64,000 nt of DNA from Mucilaginibacter sabulilitoris (GTDB lineage Bacteria > Bacteroidota > Bacteroidia > Sphingobacteriales > Sphingobacteriaceae): assembly GCF_034262375.1 (NCBI RefSeq), contig NZ_CP139558.1:1488001-1552000 (forward strand). Reading direction: 5' to 3'. Below are positions 35,102 to 43,826 of this stretch, piece after piece. The notes under the pieces were generated by a model that saw nothing but the letters and a program-made list of their open reading frames with translations, was not told the origin of the DNA and made no database searches. The translations under genes and the position numbers were made by a program. Each line of letters begins with the position of its first letter. The first letter of the stretch is position 1.

Positions 35102-37232
35102 ATGGGAAAGAAAGGGTTTCTAACATTCGTATGCTTTGTATTCTTTATTACTGTCACTTTTGCCCAAAAAGTTTCGGTAAACAATTTTACAGGTACGCCG
35201 GGCACAACTATTCCCCTTTATAATATCATCTCAGGGCAGCTTTCCTTGCCGGTAGCGGCTGTTTATTCAGGAAATGGTGTCCAGGTTAAAGACGTGGAAG
35301 GTTCAGCCGGTATCGGCTGGGAGGTTGCTGCCGGCGGCGGGGTTTACCGGCAACTCCGGGGCCTGCCGGATGATGTTAAAAAAGACTTGCTCTCTAATCC
35401 CCGGTTAGGCTGGCTGTACAATACGAACGGTGCAAGATCAACAGCTTTACGATAGCCAATGACAATAGCGCCTCGACATGCCCCGACGAAACCGCTGATG
35501 TCAATTATCTGAACACCAATTTTTCCGATCTTTCAGATACCGAGCCGGATATTTTCCAGGTTAGCGCGCCCGGCTTATCCTGCAGCTTGATATTTGATAA
35601 TAACCATACCCTGCGGGTAACGCCTTACAATGATTTAAAGGTTGACTATACAACCGATGTTAACGGGGCGATTACCTCATTTACCATTACCAATGACCAG
35701 GGCATTACCTATACATTCGCGGAAATCGAACCGGTAATCCGTTCGGCTAAAACAACAGGGACGGTATCTTACTTTAAACGGAATTATGACCAATATGTCA
35801 ACGGTATTTCCTATACCGGCAGCTGGAAGCTTACCAAGATGCGCGACCCACTGTGGAACAGAATTGATATACAATACACGGCAGGGGGCAAAAAGATAAA
35901 TGCTTCGCCCTTAATGATCATCCCCGGCGGTGGTACAACTGCGGTAAATCAATATACAACGCGTACAGATTATACCAATCGCGTGCCCTATTTCATAACT
36001 TATGCAGCTTCAGAAGGTGTTGTCACTACGGCCCTGTTATTTACCTATAACCAATCACCCAATAAAATACCAATCATTCAAAGCATATCAGGGATGGGGA
36101 AAAAAACTGATTTTTTATATGCCAGGGGTAAAGCGGTTAACAACAGTAGTTATTTCCGGTTGTTTTTAAGTGATATCAGAATAGGCATCGTATTGTTCAG
36201 TTGGACATGACAGAATACGCCTATGAAGCGGGTAATTCTGTAGAGGCATTCAGTGAGAACGGCATTAGCTAGGATGTAAATGGCAATATCAAGACATTGA
36301 TACGCCTTGGGCCAAATACAGGGACGCTGACTTATAACTATGGAAGCGCCAACCAGTTGCAGTTGGTAAGCGGAGGCGTACGCGGAGTTATGGATATGAT
36401 GCAATGGCAACGCCACGAGTGAAGGTCAGGGCCATACGATCACCTATAACCTGCTCAATCTGCCGTCCAGTATTCCCGGTAAAAGCTTACGCTATACCTA
36501 TGATGCATCAGGACAAAAACTGCGGAAGATCTCAGGTCCTACGGTGACGGAATACATAGATGGCATACAATACACGGGATCAGGGATAGACTTTGTGCAG
36601 ACCGAGGAAGGCCGGGTGCTGAATCCCACCACTTCGCCGAACTACGAGTATACCTTAACGGATCACGGATCACCTGGGGAATAACCGGCTGGCGTTTGAT
36701 CAGACGAATGGAAAAGTAGGTGAAGATGATTACTACCCTTCTGGATTGAATGTGCATCGGCAAGTAAATGCGGGAAATAAGTATCTTACAATAAGAAGGA
36801 GTTACAGAAGGAACTAAACCATCACGATTATGGTGCACGTTTCTACGATCCGGTGATAGGACGTTTTGGTACAATTGATCCCCTCGCTGAAAAGGATAGA
36901 AAGTGGTCTCCTTATAGTTACGGGCATAACAATCCGATCAGCCATATTGATGTTGACGGGATGTTTGACATGGTTCGTTTGACTGATGGAACTGTATTTG
37001 ACGATAAAAGTGTAAATAGCCAAGCGGAAGTAACAAAGAAATACGATGCGGGTGCAAAGATGTTAGCGGCCAAACTTGGTCTACAGATAGAGATGGCGTT
37101 TCAGCCCATTTTTATAAAGACAGTTGGGATTTTGTTAATGCTCAACCCAAACTTCCTAGTGAGCAAACTTGGGAGGGCTTTCAAGGCGGTGTAAAAGCGA
37201 ATCAGCGTGGGTTAGATATGGCCGAAGGTGTT
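35102..37232 (+). pseudogene. Degraded RHS/YD-repeat protein gene
   Basis: Begins with a good signal peptide (ATG 35102, ending FAQK) and the SVNNFTGTPGTTIPLYNI start typical of long Bacteroidota RHS/YD-repeat secreted proteins. The frame then breaks repeatedly: near 35430, near 36200, a stop near 36270, a frame change near 36410, a 7-bp duplication (ggatcac) near 36660, a lost base near 36785 and another shift near 37080. Between breaks the RHS hallmarks read through in changing frames: [45 protein letters not shown] and [15 protein letters not shown]. The C-terminal variable (toxin-like) tail is cut off. The normal protein would be far longer than this 2.1-kb remnant, so internal deletion also occurred. 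Confidence 0.85.
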
Positions 37233-37245
37233 GCCACCCTATCCC

Positions 37246-37458
37246 TTAGTATTGAATTTCATCATCGAAATCCGTTCTGAAACGAATTTCGGCATCGCGA
37301 TTTGTAATCATAATTTTGATTTCTTCATCCATTTTCGCTTTAATCAAATGATCGAGTTTGCCTTCTTTCATTAGATACGTAAAAACGATCAACTCATCGT
37401 TGCTTGCCTTCTTGTCGAGGTACCTTTCAACTAAAGTTTTGTAATATTTATCGTCCAT
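37246..37458 (-). pseudogene. N-terminal fragment of a FecR-type anti-sigma factor
   Basis: 70 residues starting MDDKYYKTLVERYLDKKASNDEL and continuing VFTYLMKEGKLDHLIKAKMDEE, which resembles the cytoplasmic N-terminal helices of Bacteroidota FecR anti-sigma factors. Full proteins have about 350 residues with a membrane segment and a FecR domain; both are missing here. The frame ends abruptly where the RHS remnant begins, so a deletion joined the two. Family call is from pattern only. Confidence 0.5.
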
Positions 37459-37547
37459 GGTGCCAATTCAACCTATCTGCAAAGGTATTAAAATTTTCAA
37501 CGCTGAATTAATAGAAAAACTCCACCAATCAATATCGGTAGAATAAG

Positions 37548-37573
37548 GGGCTATCTGATTTATCAGATAGCCC
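37548..37573. terminator. Hairpin downstream of a lost gene
   Basis: Perfect stem gggctatctga/tcagatagccc with TTTA loop. It lies just past the stop of the minus-strand DUF1735 remnant and probably was its terminator. Confidence 0.7.
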
Positions 37574-37591
37574 TTAAATTCAATTATTGTT

Positions 37592-37735
37592 TTACTTTGC
37601 GTTCACTAACAAGTTCAATGTTCCGAAATTACCACTTATGGTAACTCCTGAAGCATCAACAATTTTTAGCGGCAAAGCATAGGTCAAGTACGGTGACATG
37701 AACTCATCGCGTAATGATTGCAAAGACAAGTTCGA
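37592..37735 (-). pseudogene. C-terminal remnant of a DUF1735-type lipoprotein
   Basis: 47 codons and stop on the minus strand, preceded by an in-frame TGA. The translation contains YALPLKIVDASGVTISGNFGT. It aligns by eye with YAFPLTIADGGGFTISANFAK of the intact DUF1735 protein in this window (55110-56063). So this is the tail of such a domain, left by deletion of the rest. Confidence 0.6.
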
Positions 37736-37738
37736 TCA

Positions 37739-38702
37739 AAAATGATCAAATTTGCGTTTCCCATCTATTAATAGGGTAATAAAAATATCAGCGCTTAATA
37801 GTTGCTTTCCTCTCAGATATCTTACGATCAAATTATACTTGGTGTTGATATACTAGCGTATTACAATAATATATACACTTTTGGAATCTTATATATTAAA
37901 CAGATGGCCCTTGATAGCTGTAGGTTTATATTCATTGCAAATTCCTCATGTCACTAATAAAAAAACAATGTTTGAATAATTACAAGTTTTTAATTGCATG
38001 TTTTGGAAGCTTTTCATTAGAATAAAACTGTGGGGAACCGCACTCAAGTTTCCTGGGCGAATCCCTTTTATTTTTTCATACATGATTTAATTGGAATGTA
38101 ACAAATATTTTATAGAGGATAATAATATTATTATTCATTCTTTATGAAATAAATATTATATTGCATCTATATCTAAATCTCTAATAATGTCTTGCAATTT
38201 ATTTTTTGTTGGTCCAGATTTTATAATATGCTTTAATGGGTGTTTTTTAAAAGATGTGCTTCATTCGTTTAGTTTATTGAACTATAAAAAAGGGGCTTTC
38301 CGCACCTGAGGCGAACATAATATCGATATATTTCTATTAGCAGATATTTAAATGCAAATTGAATAAATAAGCAGCAATGACCTAACGATTCGTTTCAGTG
38401 CTTTAAACTTAAATGCTGTTAAGAAAACGGATATGATTAAAATCATATATGAGGATTCGTTTGTCAATATTTTTAAATATTTATCGGAAAATATCTTTCT
38501 GAAGGCTGTCAGGATCGATAAATTGGTAATAAAACATATCACAAGTTAAATATGGTATCATCTTCCAAATACAACTTATGGTCACCAAACTATGACTGAT
38601 CCGCGAATGGCGTCTTAACGACACTTAAAATAACGTTGATAAAGGTAACTATCGGTGTCATCCCGTTTAGTCTCACTATAATATAAATATAAAAAATGCA
38701 GA
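37739..38702. other. About 1 kb AT-rich non-coding stretch
   Basis: No frame with recognisable content; a 64-codon minus frame at 38348-38542 is hydrophobic AT-rich noise. The 3' end should hold the promoter of the peptide cluster, but no good TAnnTTTG box was found near 38703. Confidence 0.5.
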
Positions 38703-40376
38703 ATGAAGAACTACCTTAACAAACTTCTTGAACCCAAACAAAACGGAGCAGAAATTACCTCTTTACTGGTCAAATTATTAAATGTCAAAATATCAGATGG
38801 ATCTATAAAAAAAGATCTTGAGCAGCATCCGGATTATCCGAGCTTATTGAGCATCAGTGATATACTTACTCACTATGGTATCGAAAATTTAAGTGTTAAA
38901 GTAAACCGTAGTAAAATTATTGCCGTACCTGTCCCCTTCATCACTCAATTAAAGGGGACAGGGAGAAAGTTAGATTTTTTTACAATTGTAAAAGAGATCA
39001 GCATAGATACCATCCAATTCTTCGATCCAGAGTCACATCGTTGGCAGGTTAGTTTAATTGATGCCTTTTTGGAAAGATGTTCGGGTGTCGTATTATTAAC
39101 CGAAGTTGGACAAGCTGCCGGAGAAAAAGATTATGTTCAAAAAATAAAATCGGAAAATCGGCAAAAGAGAGTTCAAAACCTGACTGCACTTTGTATTCCG
39201 GCTATGTTATTGATAACTGGGATTATCGCTTTCATACATAAAGGCACAACTGTGTTATTTCCACTTGTGTTTTCCGTTTTGACACTTGTCGGGGGCATAC
39301 TCAGCATTCTATTGCTTTGGTTTGAATTGGACCAGTATAATCCGACGTTGCAACAAATATGCAGTGCGGGTAAAAAAATAAACTGCGGTGCGGTCTTAAA
39401 TTCAAAGGGAGCAAAAATTGCAGGTATAAGCTGGAGTAGTATCGGACTGAGCTATTTTATAGGAGAACTGTTGTTTTTAATGCTTGGAGGCCTTTCCAAT
39501 CCCTATGCCTTGTTTTTACTGTCCTGGCTTAATGCACTCGCATTGCCGTATATATTCTACTCTATTTACTACCAGTGGCAAGTCGCAAAGCAATGGTGCG
39601 TTTTGTGTCTTTGTGTTCAGGGCTTATTAGCGCTGCAATTTGCAACAGCGCTCGCAGGAAACTGGCACATATTATTTCGCCTTGAAACTATCCCGCCGGA
39701 GTTATATTTGCAATTGATCACATCGTTTTCCGTACCGTTCATAATGATCTCCATTCTATATCCCGCTTTGCTAAAAGCTAAGGAGCGTAATGGCATCAAC
39801 ACGGAATTACAGCAGCTTAAACATAATCCACAAGTGTTTGAAGCTTTGCTGACAAAACAAAAAGTACTGGAAGAAAGCCCAACTGGCTTAGGGATAATTT
39901 TGGGTAACCCTAATGCAACGTATAAAATAATTAAAGTTTGTAATCCCTACTGCGGGCCTTGCGCGAAAGCCCATACCCCTATGGAGGAGTTGTTGCACAA
40001 CAATCCAGATATACAAATACAGATCATATTTACGGCGAAGAACGATGAACATGATAAAGCCGCTGCTCCTGTAAAACACTTACTGGCAATCGCGGAAAAT
40101 AGTAACCAGATAAAGACGCAACTAGCGCTTGATGACTGGTATCTCGCTGAAAAAAAAGATTATAAGAATTTTGCCACTCAATATCCTATGAATGGCGAAC
40201 TTAAGAATCAGGGAAATAAAATAGACGCCATGAGAGCGTGGTGTAATAAAACGGAAATTAAATTTACACCTACTTTTTTTGTTTCGATTCCATTTCAAAA
40301 CGAGCAGTCGACACCATTTTATCAACTACCGTCAACATACCAGGTAGAAGATCTAAAATATTTTCTTTCTGTATAA
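38703..40376 (+). CDS. VKOR-thioredoxin fusion with inactive C39-like N-terminal domain
   Basis: 557 residues, three parts. Residues 1-135 resemble a C39 peptidase fold (EQHPDYPSLLSISDILTHYGI) but lack the catalytic Cys and His, as in leader-binding C39-like domains. Residues 160-355 are a membrane VKOR domain with loop cysteines C220 and C228 and the active pair C299-VL-C302. Residues 395-557 are a thioredoxin/DsbA-like domain: CNPYCGPC (C417/C420) and cis-Pro in FTPTFF (P523). VKOR-Trx fusions reoxidise a thiol oxidase with quinone to form disulfides in the periplasm. Followed 91 bp later by a Cys-rich double-glycine precursor, so it probably oxidises that peptide. Leader recognition by the C39-like part is inference. 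Confidence 0.88.
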   Translation: MKNYLNKLLEPKQNGAEITSLLVKLLNVKISDGSIKKDLEQHPDYPSLLSISDILTHYGIENLSVKVNRSKIIAVPVPFITQLKGTGRKLDFFTIVKEISIDTIQFFDPESHRWQVSLIDAFLERCSGVVLLTEVGQAAGEKDYVQKIKSENRQKRVQNLTALCIPAMLLITGIIAFIHKGTTVLFPLVFSVLTLVGGILSILLLWFELDQYNPTLQQICSAGKKINCGAVLNSKGAKIAGISWSSIGLSYFIGELLFLMLGGLSNPYALFLLSWLNALALPYIFYSIYYQWQVAKQWCVLCLCVQGLLALQFATALAGNWHILFRLETIPPELYLQLITSFSVPFIMISILYPALLKAKERNGINTELQQLKHNPQVFEALLTKQKVLEESPTGLGIILGNPNATYKIIKVCNPYCGPCAKAHTPMEELLHNNPDIQIQIIFTAKNDEHDKAAAPVKHLLAIAENSNQIKTQLALDDWYLAEKKDYKNFATQYPMNGELKNQGNKIDAMRAWCNKTEIKFTPTFFVSIPFQNEQSTPFYQLPSTYQVEDLKYFLSV

Positions 40377-40467
40377 ACTCGAGTACTTACGGAACGAAAG
40401 TGGCCCTGAATGTTTCCGGGCATTAAAAAAGGAAACGAAAGTCTAATGGATGAAAATTTTCTTATCA

Positions 40468-40659
40468 ATGAAAAAATTACGGTTAAAGGCACTGGAGCTT
40501 GGAGTTAACGAAGTATTCAGTAGAGAACAATTAAAAAATGTATTAGGAGGCACAAGTAACAATACAACCACTGGGTGTATCGCAGACGGTGATGATTGTC
40601 AATGGTTTACCAAATGTTGCAATGCTTGTGTAGGTCTTCTATGCGTTACCCCAGGCTAA
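40468..40659 (+). CDS. Double-glycine-leader precursor of a six-cysteine knottin-like peptide
   Basis: 63 residues from ATG 40468; an in-frame ATG at 40450 adds six atypical residues. The leader (1-28) reads MKKLRLKALELG, then SREQLKNVLGG, the Bacteroidota GG-type natural-product leader (as in TIGR04149-like families). Cleavage after LGG would release a 35-residue core starting TSNNTTTG. Its cysteines follow C-x6-C-x5-CC-x2-C-x4-C, the order of inhibitor cystine knots (conotoxin framework VI/VII). The core is acidic before the CC pair and hydrophobic after it. The Thr/Ser/Asn-rich N-terminal segment could be glycosylated. It precedes a hairpin that may limit read-through. Target and activity unknown. 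Confidence 0.85.
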   Translation: MKKLRLKALELGVNEVFSREQLKNVLGGTSNNTTTGCIADGDDCQWFTKCCNACVGLLCVTPG

Positions 40660-40684
40660 AACGAGAGTATATCGCTCGTAGGTA

Positions 40685-40719
40685 TGAAAAGCGGTGGTTT
40701 TTAATCAAACCGCTTTTCA
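40685..40719 (+). terminator. Attenuator-like hairpin after the precursor gene
   Basis: 11-bp perfect stem tgaaaagcggt/accgcttttca, loop 13 nt, weak T-tract. Such a hairpin would favour precursor mRNA over the downstream enzymes. Confidence 0.6.
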
Positions 40720-40856
40720 TTTAGCTACTTTGAAATTAATCTTGCTTCCAATTTTCAAATTGATTCTTTTTTTTGAACAATGCTGATCATGATACCAATA
40801 CAATCGTGTTTCGAACGATTCATTATAGTGTAGTATAGTGTAGTCAATATTTTACC

Positions 40857-42011
40857 ATGAGGAAATTATTAAGTGTGTTTATCTGCTTTTTATCATTATT
40901 TTTTATTCTCCAGGCTGATGCTCAAACTACCAGGAATAATGGTTATGTAATTAACGGCACGGTAACCGGTATAGATTCTGGGGTCGTACGTATGCTTTCA
41001 AAGGATCTGGGTGTAAGGGATAGCGCCGTCATCGTTAATGGAAAATTTGTTTTTCGGGGAAACATAGGTTCGCCTGAAAGAAGAACATTCATGATCATCC
41101 CAGGTAACTGGGCATTTAAGGGATTCGTAGAGGATACCGCTATCAATTTTTGGATCGATACATCGGATGCCATGCATCAGTACTACAAAACGAAAGACTA
41201 CCCTATAATATGGCAAATCACAGAAACGGGCTCTGCAATGGCCGATGTTTATACTCAATATCAAAATGAAACCGGTGACACCTATGGCTTTTCTCTTCTT
41301 AAAAAGTTAAAAACAGCAAAAAAAGATTCCATTGCTCACATCAGGAATGAAATAGATTCAATCGGCAAGCTGCACACGGGGAATGAAAAAGTATGGATTG
41401 ATAATTATATTAGTCAAAACCCAAGCTCCCTTGCCGGGATTTATATATTTAATGAATATTGTGGTTCATTGGCCGATATCTCCGAGGTTTATTTGCGGTC
41501 GGCTATTAACCAATTTTCGGGAACTGCAAAGGCATCTTCGTATTATGACGCATTAATTAATAAATTGTCGACACTGGAAAACAAGCAAGCCAATAGCCTT
41601 GCGCCCGATTTTACACTGCTAAAAAGAGATAAGTCCAAATTCACACTTTCTACGACGCGCGGATCTGTAACTATGCTGGATTTTTGGGCAAGTTGGTGTG
41701 TGCCTTGCAGAAAAGGTATTCCTCACTGGAAAAAAATGTATGCAAAATTTCATCATAAAGGATTTAACATTGTCAGTGTGTCCGACGACAGGTATTGGAA
41801 TGATTGGATACGTGCGCTTGATAAAGAGAAAATGCCATGGACGCAGGTTATTGACGAATTCCCTTCAAAGGGCTCTACAGCAAGAGTTGGTGGTTTATAT
41901 GCACTTAAGTCTATTCCTTTTTTTATATTACTGAATAAAGAGGGAAAGGTGATCATTGCTTCAGGTGATGAGGACATAATGACAAAAAAAATAGAAGAAA
42001 TCCTTCAGTAA
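40857..42011 (+). CDS. TlpA-like exported thiol-disulfide oxidoreductase (DUF4369 + thioredoxin)
   Basis: 384 residues with a signal peptide ending ADAQ (about residue 22). The N-terminal half has the DUF4369 beta pattern (YVINGTVTGIDSGVVRML). The C-terminal TlpA/AhpC-type domain has WASWCVPCRKG (C281/C284) and a cis-Pro region in LKSIPFFILL. This architecture is common as a periplasmic reductase/isomerase in Bacteroidota. Within this cluster it could isomerise or proofread disulfides of the peptide, complementing the VKOR oxidase. Starts 197 bp after the precursor stop. Confidence 0.85.
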   Translation: MRKLLSVFICFLSLFFILQADAQTTRNNGYVINGTVTGIDSGVVRMLSKDLGVRDSAVIVNGKFVFRGNIGSPERRTFMIIPGNWAFKGFVEDTAINFWIDTSDAMHQYYKTKDYPIIWQITETGSAMADVYTQYQNETGDTYGFSLLKKLKTAKKDSIAHIRNEIDSIGKLHTGNEKVWIDNYISQNPSSLAGIYIFNEYCGSLADISEVYLRSAINQFSGTAKASSYYDALINKLSTLENKQANSLAPDFTLLKRDKSKFTLSTTRGSVTMLDFWASWCVPCRKGIPHWKKMYAKFHHKGFNIVSVSDDRYWNDWIRALDKEKMPWTQVIDEFPSKGSTARVGGLYALKSIPFFILLNKEGKVIIASGDEDIMTKKIEEILQ

Positions 42012-42239
42012 TTAATGCTACATGGGCGATACTCCTTATCCTGTTTATACAAAATATGTCGTTATTACTAATACCTGATAAGCAACCATACGTGGATAGA
42101 AGACTGAAAAGCCGAATCTAAAACAGTTAGTGAAAATAGAGCTCCGCAATTTCGGATGTATACGATTAAGTAACCTACTAGCAATTGGCTTCGAAATTTA
42201 GCTAACAACCGTTAAGTATAAATCCTTGTAAATATTGAT

Positions 42240-43805
42240 ATGATTTTCCTATCCTCCCAGCCCGATGACTTTTATTTTTTATGGCAGCTTCAATTACAAC
42301 TGTTTAATTTCAGGTCATTGGGAATACCCGATGCTGATATTCATATACTCTTAGGTTACGATGTTGAAAAAGGTTTAGCTGCTGACTTTGAGCAGTTTAT
42401 AGTTGATAATCCTTTTGTAAATATTCATGCTTATCCAGATACCCGGAAGAGTAAATTTTATGCGCCTTCCATACGGTGGCACATTATTGCAAAACACCTC
42501 AAGAAATTCCCAGGGCTACAAAAAGTGGCAATTTTTCATCATGATTCTGATATCGTTTTTAAGTCACTGCCTGATTTTGATCTCTTGTCACAGGATGATA
42601 CATGGTATGCTGCCGACTCAAGAAGCTATCTGGACAGTTCTTATATTAAAAACACAGCAGGAGAAGAGGTCTTCGACGAAATGTGCCGTATTGTTGGTGT
42701 CAACAGGGAGCTAGTAGAATCGGATGATAAAAATGCCGGTGGGGCACAATACCTGCTAAAACAAGTGAGCCTTGAATTTCTAATAAAAATGGAGGATGAT
42801 TCTGAAAAGATGTATAAACTTCTGACCAGCGAAAATCAAAAAAGAATGGGTTTTTGCGGACGGAAAGGCAATAATGCACTGATACAGGCCTGGTGTGCGG
42901 ATATGTGGGTGATTTGGTGGTCTGCAATATATTTTAAAAAGAGATTTCTGATTCATAAGGAACTCGACTTCGCGTGGGCAGACAGTTCTATTGAAGCGCT
43001 AAATTACTGCAAAACACTTCATTATACAGGGAGCGTTGATAAGAAGAAACTGCAAATTTTCCGGAAAGGCGATTTTGTAAATTATACGCCGTTCAATCAA
43101 GATCTGAGCAGAATTGACCAAAATACTTGCAGTTACTTCCTTCGGTGTGTATTGGAAGATTACGTTCGAAGCAACAGATCAAAAAGACACGATCTTATGG
43201 ACGTTACTTTCTTAATAACTATAGATTCAATGACAAGCAATCATTTAGAAGAAATTTATGCGGTAACCCGTTATCTTATTGGTAATTTTCATACCCGCAT
43301 CGTTATCAGGGAACTTTGCCAAACCGCTAAGATCGATATTGGTAAATTGCCTAATGAAGTAATCTATGAGGTAGTGTCAAAGGATGGCAACTTAAATCTT
43401 ATTGGTCATCTTAATCAAATGATCGGTAGTGCTCGAACTCCCTATGTTGCAGTCTGGTCCGCGGAAGTGATTATACCGGTCAGACAAATCATGGAGTCGA
43501 TTCTACATTTGCGAAATAATAAATATTCCTATGTGAAACCATACAGCAAGGTTGGATTAAAGGTTGATATGATACTTAAAGAGATGTTTGTCAAAATCCA
43601 GGACGTCAACCTATTTGAAGAAAACAAAAATAAAATGCGGGAAATACCACCAGGTAACAATTGGGATGCAGTTTTTATAAATAAATCTGTTGATCAAAAC
43701 TATGCCACTCAATTTGATCCAGAAGGTATTATTGAGAACACAAGGAGGGCGCCAATGAAGAGTATTGAAGGGCATATATTTTATCTGGACAATTTTGCAA
43801 GTTAA
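42240..43805 (+). CDS. Two-domain putative glycosyltransferase
   Basis: 521 residues, soluble. The N-terminal half has FLSSQPDDFYFLWQLQLQLF and a DxD pair in HHDSDIVF (D102/D104), typical of GT-A glycosyltransferases that bind nucleotide-sugar via Mn2+. Residues from about 315 look like a second GT-A-like domain: DVTFLITIDSMTS, then ARTPYVAVWSAEVIIPVRQ, similar in layout to GT2/galactosyltransferase N-terminal domains but without a clear second DxD. The family is not recognised precisely. Being in an operon with a precursor whose core has a Ser/Thr/Asn-rich segment, peptide glycosylation is a reasonable hypothesis. Confidence 0.7.
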   Translation: MIFLSSQPDDFYFLWQLQLQLFNFRSLGIPDADIHILLGYDVEKGLAADFEQFIVDNPFVNIHAYPDTRKSKFYAPSIRWHIIAKHLKKFPGLQKVAIFHHDSDIVFKSLPDFDLLSQDDTWYAADSRSYLDSSYIKNTAGEEVFDEMCRIVGVNRELVESDDKNAGGAQYLLKQVSLEFLIKMEDDSEKMYKLLTSENQKRMGFCGRKGNNALIQAWCADMWVIWWSAIYFKKRFLIHKELDFAWADSSIEALNYCKTLHYTGSVDKKKLQIFRKGDFVNYTPFNQDLSRIDQNTCSYFLRCVLEDYVRSNRSKRHDLMDVTFLITIDSMTSNHLEEIYAVTRYLIGNFHTRIVIRELCQTAKIDIGKLPNEVIYEVVSKDGNLNLIGHLNQMIGSARTPYVAVWSAEVIIPVRQIMESILHLRNNKYSYVKPYSKVGLKVDMILKEMFVKIQDVNLFEENKNKMREIPPGNNWDAVFINKSVDQNYATQFDPEGIIENTRRAPMKSIEGHIFYLDNFAS

Positions 43806-43826
43806 TTTCCCTATTCTATAAAATTT

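Noticed and set aside
36853..37194. 113-codon frame containing [20 protein letters not shown], considered as an independent gene
   Set aside because: It is the conserved RHS core-end segment of the frameshifted gene starting at 35102, not a separate gene.
38348..38542. Hydrophobic 64-codon minus frame, considered as a small membrane or immunity protein for the peptide cluster
   Set aside because: Very AT-rich DNA gives hydrophobic frames by chance; no ribosome site or promoter and wrong strand.
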